Below, piece by piece: positions 60,828-64,000 of a DNA stretch of 64,000 nt. Under the pieces are notes generated by a model. That model saw only the letters and a list, made by a program, of their open reading frames with translations. It made no database searches and was not told the DNA's origin. The stretch lies in the NCBI GenBank assembly GCA_019694685.1, contig JAIBBM010000012.1, positions 21,012 through 85,011 of the forward strand, written 5' to 3'. The first letter of the stretch is position 1, and every line of letters begins with the position of its first letter. The stretch is from Leptospirales bacterium (lineage in GTDB: Bacteria; Spirochaetota; Leptospiria; Leptospirales; Leptonemataceae). The position numbers were made by a program, and so were the translations under genes.

Positions 60828-61157
60828 GGGCCCAATACGACATAATCCTAAATTGAAATCAATCATTTTTTTATACTATTGGGTTCTAAAGTGAAAAAAA
60901 TTTCAAAATTTGTGTTTTGAATCATCTTCGCACGCATTTCATCGCGAAATTTCATTCATCAAGTGCGCATTGCGCGTTCGAATGCGATTATCATCGCATG
61001 AAAAATGATTTTTGATGATTCAATGTGCATTTTCGAGGCATGCACGTTGCGATTTTCAGTAAATGAATGATGTTGAAGTGATGCTGAAACGAATTTTGGA
61101 ATGAAAAGTGCGCGTAGCGAGCATCAAATGATGCAATCACATCCGCAAAATCAAAAA
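60828..61157. other. AT-rich intergenic region with small inverted repeats
   Basis: About 330 bases, clearly richer in A/T than its surroundings, with no plausible gene. It has ATGCGAT-TATC-ATCGCAT (60982-60999) and, to its right, GTGCAT-N9-ATGCAC, plus many TGATGAT and TGCGCAT-like words. It separates the XRE gene from the LysM gene and probably carries the latter's promoter and regulator sites; an sRNA cannot be excluded. Confidence 0.45.
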
Positions 61158-61379
61158 TCAGAACTCATTATCGAAGAAAGTTTCTGGTTGAACTTCAAAA
61201 ACTTCACATAGAGCACTGATTGTGCGCGCAGATGCATGCTCTCCGGATTCAATTTGATGAACTCTCTGTCTCGTTTTGCCTTTGAATTTGCCCGTCTCCC
61301 ATAGTCGACGGGCCATTTCTATCTGTGTCCACTCTCTGGCTTCACGCAATTCGCGGACTTTGTTGCCCAGGAACTTCAT
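61158..61379 (-). CDS. small XRE-family helix-turn-helix regulator
   Basis: A 73-residue protein consisting of one HTH: KVRELREAREWTQIEMARRLWE, RQRVHQIESGEHASARTISALCEVF and a short acidic tail. The recognition helix is preceded by a Lys-rich loop (TGKFKGKTRQ) longer than usual. ATG 61379 fits the family; an upstream ATG at 61409 adds 10 residues. No toxin gene is adjacent. Confidence 0.8.
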   Translation of the reverse strand: MKFLGNKVRELREAREWTQIEMARRLWETGKFKGKTRQRVHQIESGEHASARTISALCEVFEVQPETFFDNEF

Positions 61380-61431
61380 TTCACAGTCATAAGACTGCAA
61401 AAATGGCATGTCAAACGTTTTGCACGAATGA

Positions 61432-62187
61432 TTAAAGGATGCCTGGTATCAATGCGCGCCTGTTAGCCGGGAATCCGGATACGTTCTCTTTATACCAGCT
61501 TACGGTTCGAAGTGATCTGCCCGTAAGATACAGAGACATGATGAATGCAATTCCAAGCATGGGAAGGAAGCCAGACATGGCTGCGTAACCAAACCATGCC
61601 ATGATCTCACCCAGATAGTGCGGACAGACTACTTTTGAGAATAATCCACCCTCTGGTACAATGTATGCTGTACTGTCTTCTTTGCGAAGGGCCGCGAGTA
61701 GAACATGATGATACAGATTGATTGCCTGGCCAATAGCAAAGATGATTCCACCGATCACTAGAAAAGGAATCACTCCGCTGGATTCTCCTACTTCTTTGGA
61801 GACCAGAGAATGCAGAGTCCCCGCAGTCCATCCGATCGATCCATACAATGAACCAATCAGCAATACAGTTCCAAATCCCATGGGTCGCGAATACTTGTGA
61901 ACGAACAGAATCTCAAGGCATCTCTTGCCAAAATGAAATAGAAAACAATAGAACAAAGCATCATGATAGGGCGAGTTCTTCAGTCCGCCGGACATACTTG
62001 CCACGGTGTAAATGATAGGGGCTGGAAAGTAGATCAGGAACATGGCCAGCCTGGGATTCATGTTTCCGCCCTTGCGAAACTTGCTGTAAGATAGCTGGAA
62101 TTTGCCCGTTTTTTCCGCAAAAAATAGCGCAAAACCGAATGCGAGCTGAACGATAAATGGTAGTAGATCCGATGCCTTATAAAACAC
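61432..62187 (-). CDS. steroid 5-alpha-reductase-like membrane protein
   Basis: A 251-residue polytopic protein. The C-terminal domain of the 3-oxo-5-alpha-steroid 4-dehydrogenase group is clear: GGLFSKVVCPHYLGEIMAWFGYA, then GRSLRTVSWYKENVSGFPANRRALIPGIL (NADPH-binding end). In eukaryotes these enzymes reduce steroids, polyprenols or enoyl-CoA; in bacteria the substrate is unknown, an isoprenoid lipid being plausible. Confidence 0.78.
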   Translation of the reverse strand: MFYKASDLLPFIVQLAFGFALFFAEKTGKFQLSYSKFRKGGNMNPRLAMFLIYFPAPIIYTVASMSGGLKNSPYHDALFYCFLFHFGKRCLEILFVHKYSRPMGFGTVLLIGSLYGSIGWTAGTLHSLVSKEVGESSGVIPFLVIGGIIFAIGQAINLYHHVLLAALRKEDSTAYIVPEGGLFSKVVCPHYLGEIMAWFGYAAMSGFLPMLGIAFIMSLYLTGRSLRTVSWYKENVSGFPANRRALIPGIL

Positions 62188-62239
62188 GATTCCAGCGGGC
62201 CCTCGTGAACGGAAGGGTCAATAGATTTTGGAGTGGATC

Positions 62240-62701
62240 ATGCAATACTGGCTTATGAAATCCGAACCGGACGTCTTTTCCATCGATCACCTTGCGAAAC
62301 TACCAGGCAAGACTGGAAGCTGGGAAGGGGTCAGGAATTACCAGGCGCGCAATCATCTGCAGGCAATGAAGAAGGGCGATCTTGCACTCTTCTACCATTC
62401 CAGTGCGGACATCATAGGCGTGGCCGGGATTGTGACGATCGCAGGAGAAGCGGAGCCTGATACATTCGCTCTGGACAAGAAATCGATCTACCATGATCCA
62501 AAAGCAACCCGGGAAAAGAATCCATGGGTATTTGTTCGCGTAAAGTATCAGAAGAAGTTCAAGGAAGTAGTGACTCTGGCAACTCTCAGGCAAACAGCGG
62601 GCCTTGAGGATATGCTCGTTCTAAAGAAAGGAATGCGTCTCTCCATCCAGCCAGTGACTGAAAAGGAATTCAAAATCATAGAAAAGATGGGTAGCAAGTG
62701 A
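62240..62701 (+). CDS. EVE-domain protein
   Basis: A 153-residue protein filling one EVE domain: YWLMKSEPDVFSIDHL, WEGVRNYQARNHLQAMKKGDLALFYHS, and HDPKATREKNPWVFVRVKYQKKF. EVE/YTH-like domains bind modified bases in DNA or RNA. ATG 62240 has GGAG 7 bases upstream. The gene overlaps the next one by GTGA. Confidence 0.9.
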   Translation: MQYWLMKSEPDVFSIDHLAKLPGKTGSWEGVRNYQARNHLQAMKKGDLALFYHSSADIIGVAGIVTIAGEAEPDTFALDKKSIYHDPKATREKNPWVFVRVKYQKKFKEVVTLATLRQTAGLEDMLVLKKGMRLSIQPVTEKEFKIIEKMGSK

Positions 62702-63861
62702 GTAAGAAGTATACACTCGGGCTGGATCGACCGGCCCCCGGGATCCTGGAACGCCTCGGGGCAAAAGCGTTTCGATCGTTTGCATCGAGGCGCATGCTCC
62801 ATCGTCCTACACCTTCTGATGATGTTCTGGTCAAGGAACTGAGGGTGATCACATGGATCGGCGCCTTCCTTGCGTTCGCTGCCGGCTCCCTTACCACAGT
62901 CCCGGCCGTCTATCTTCAGGTGATTCATGATGGCGATCCGTTCGCAGAAAGAATGTTCTGGATGTTTGTTCCGACGATCGTCATGACAGGGGTGGAGTTT
63001 GCTCTTTTGTTCTATACAACTGTCTGGTGCGTGGTGCGAGTTGCGGAAGAAACGGGCCATGGACCGGACGAACTCGATCGTCCGCTGTTTCTGGGAAGTG
63101 ATTCATTGCCGAATCTACTTTCCCGCGCGGCTCTTGAAATTCCGGATCCAGTGTATCAGTTTCTTGGAATTGATCCGACCAAGCTCGTGCCACAGAAAAC
63201 ACTTTTGATCATTGGGATCATCTACAAGATCAAAGTGATGGCAACCAATGCACTTGTGAAGCTCGTGCTGATGCGTTTTCTGGGCAACACTGTGATGCGA
63301 ATGAGCGTAGCTTACGTTGCAGTCGTCATCACAGGTATTTGGAATTCTATAGTATTATGGAGAGTGCTTCGAGAGACTCGTCTTCGTCTATCGGGCCACA
63401 TGCTGGTTCGATTTTTGACTACTGAAATCATCACCCCCGAACGCATCCATTCCATGCCTCCCCTGGCCCGCGAAGCTACCGTCCGCGCAGTGGCCAATGC
63501 GGTGGTTTTGACCCAGAATTATCACCCCAATATGCTCCTTTTGCTGGTTCGGCTGTGCGAAATCACGGGAATAGACAGCCCCGGTGACTATGACGAATGG
63601 GACCGATTTGTGGAGATCCTGGGGCAGCTGGAACCGGAAGATCGCGAGTTTCAGCTGGATTTGTTGTCCATTGCCGCTGCTTTTGATGGGAAATTGTCCA
63701 AATTCGAAAGGAATTACCTGCCTCAGGCGTTTGGCCCTCAAACAGACTGGTATATGAATAGAATTCGTGTCTTGAGTCGTTTGATGGTCCAGGGGCGGAT
63801 CCGTGCTGCCATCTCCCATTGCTTTGAGGATTTCAACACGGATGTAACCTTCACCCGTTGA
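62698..63861 (+). CDS. membrane protein of 387 residues, unknown
   Basis: Four or so membrane helices: ITWIGAFLAFAAGSLTTVPAVYL near residue 52, MFVPTIVMTGVEFALLFYTTVWC near 90, and further ones near 180 and 210 (VAYVAVVITGIWNSIVLW). A soluble C-terminal half of about 150 helical residues includes DLLSIAAAFDGKLSKFERNYL, reminiscent of TerB-type acidic helical domains. No function known; similar proteins seem to occur in Leptospira, from memory. GTG start within the EVE stop. Confidence 0.65.
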   Translation: MSKKYTLGLDRPAPGILERLGAKAFRSFASRRMLHRPTPSDDVLVKELRVITWIGAFLAFAAGSLTTVPAVYLQVIHDGDPFAERMFWMFVPTIVMTGVEFALLFYTTVWCVVRVAEETGHGPDELDRPLFLGSDSLPNLLSRAALEIPDPVYQFLGIDPTKLVPQKTLLIIGIIYKIKVMATNALVKLVLMRFLGNTVMRMSVAYVAVVITGIWNSIVLWRVLRETRLRLSGHMLVRFLTTEIITPERIHSMPPLAREATVRAVANAVVLTQNYHPNMLLLLVRLCEITGIDSPGDYDEWDRFVEILGQLEPEDREFQLDLLSIAAAFDGKLSKFERNYLPQAFGPQTDWYMNRIRVLSRLMVQGRIRAAISHCFEDFNTDVTFTR

Positions 63862-63871
63862 AGGTTCGCGA

Positions 63872-64000
63872 TCAGACTCGGACGCTTGTGACCAGGCCCA
63901 GAAGATCCAGTTGCCAGTCTGGCGTCCCTGATTCCAGGATTCGGATCTTTCCTTCTTTTTGACCAATCTTCTCTAATAGAAGATTGGTTACCCATTTCGC
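63872..64000 (-). CDS. 3' end of a gene running in from the right edge, unknown
   Basis: An open frame on the minus strand from the window edge to TGA at 63874-63872. The 42 visible residues (KWVTNLLLEKIGQKEG, then PDWQLDLLGLVTSVRV at the end) have ordinary protein composition. It converges on the preceding membrane-protein gene. Too short to classify. Confidence 0.45.
   Translation of the reverse strand, partial: AKWVTNLLLEKIGQKEGKIRILESGTPDWQLDLLGLVTSVRV

Noticed and set aside
60740..60830. Repeats of CTTTTTTACCGGC-type units as a non-coding array
   Set aside because: They encode the GKKAGKK repeats of the LysM protein and are in frame throughout.
63738..63995. An 85-residue minus-strand frame over the end of the 387-residue membrane-protein gene
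   Set aside because: It overlaps a well-supported gene and conflicts with a better frame that ends at 63872.
1..64000. tRNA, rRNA, insertion sequences, CRISPR arrays, phage genes
   Set aside because: Read for T-loop-like GTTCGA words, transposase motifs, terminal inverted repeats and regularly spaced repeats; nothing convincing was seen. A covariance-model search would be needed to exclude small RNAs.

Overview
The window reads as about 64 kb of ordinary chromosome from a Gram-negative, flagellated bacterium of roughly 50% GC. The best guess is a Leptospira-related spirochaete (Leptospirales, perhaps the Leptonema/Turneriella side). The reasons are the order nadD - LytR_C protein - rsfS, a FlgM-like anti-sigma factor, many lipoproteins and signal-peptide proteins of no known family, a FecR-domain exported protein, and a free-standing STAS protein. 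This is inference from gene content; no rRNA or tRNA gene was recognised. I see no insertion sequence, prophage or CRISPR array.

Layout. 1-10.4 kb: the end of a cNMP-binding/patatin phospholipase gene, a DJ-1 protein, asd, a CPBP protease, nadD/lytR_C/rsfS, two membrane genes, a CmoA-like methyltransferase, the Fe-S carrier ATPase mrp and an exported coiled-coil protein. 10.4-16.9 kb: flgM, a gene-poor stretch with phased A-tracts, a lipoprotein, acs, and a fecR - exported protein - riboflavin synthase operon. 16.9-28.3 kb: a DUF3299 protein, a sodium:solute symporter, mgtE, a CrtI-like oxidoreductase followed by a PagL-like deacylase, a five-PAS GGDEF/EAL protein and a DegT aminotransferase.

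28.3-42.8 kb is the functional core, an assimilatory nitrate reduction island. A divergent intergenic region (34.66-34.96 kb) carries two outward-facing sigma-54 (-24/-12) promoters. Leftward they serve a nitrate/nitrite MFS transporter, a 1166-residue fused nitrate reductase (Mo-bisPGD catalytic part, FAD/NAD reductase, BFD [2Fe-2S]) and a rubredoxin fused to a nitrite/sulfite-reductase-like protein lacking the siroheme-cluster cysteines. Rightward they serve nirB and nirD, followed directly by molybdenum cofactor genes (moaC-moaB fusion, moeA, moaA, moaD, moaE). Convergent to these are mobA, a DUF4202 gene and ribF. One locus thus holds transport, nitrate to nitrite to ammonium, and most of the cofactor supply. 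Both sigma-54 promoters sit at the same distance from the first ATG, which predicts leaderless transcripts.

42.8-64 kb: exported proteins, a STAS protein, an odd diheme cytochrome gene with no signal peptide, a J-domain protein, a GH3 glycosidase lipoprotein, hemW, an M14-like peptidase, an outer-membrane barrel, a long biotin carboxylase/BCCP protein, an M20 peptidase preceded by a His-rich in-frame leader, an isochorismatase-like hydrolase, a Crp-type regulator with palindromic sites upstream, a histidine phosphatase, a BtuF-like protein, a Lys-rich/TM/LysM protein with a clear terminator, a small XRE regulator in AT-rich DNA, a steroid-5-alpha-reductase-like protein, an EVE-domain protein and a TM protein. 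An octamer, CGCCTAAC, recurs at least 11 times on either strand and in several reading frames.
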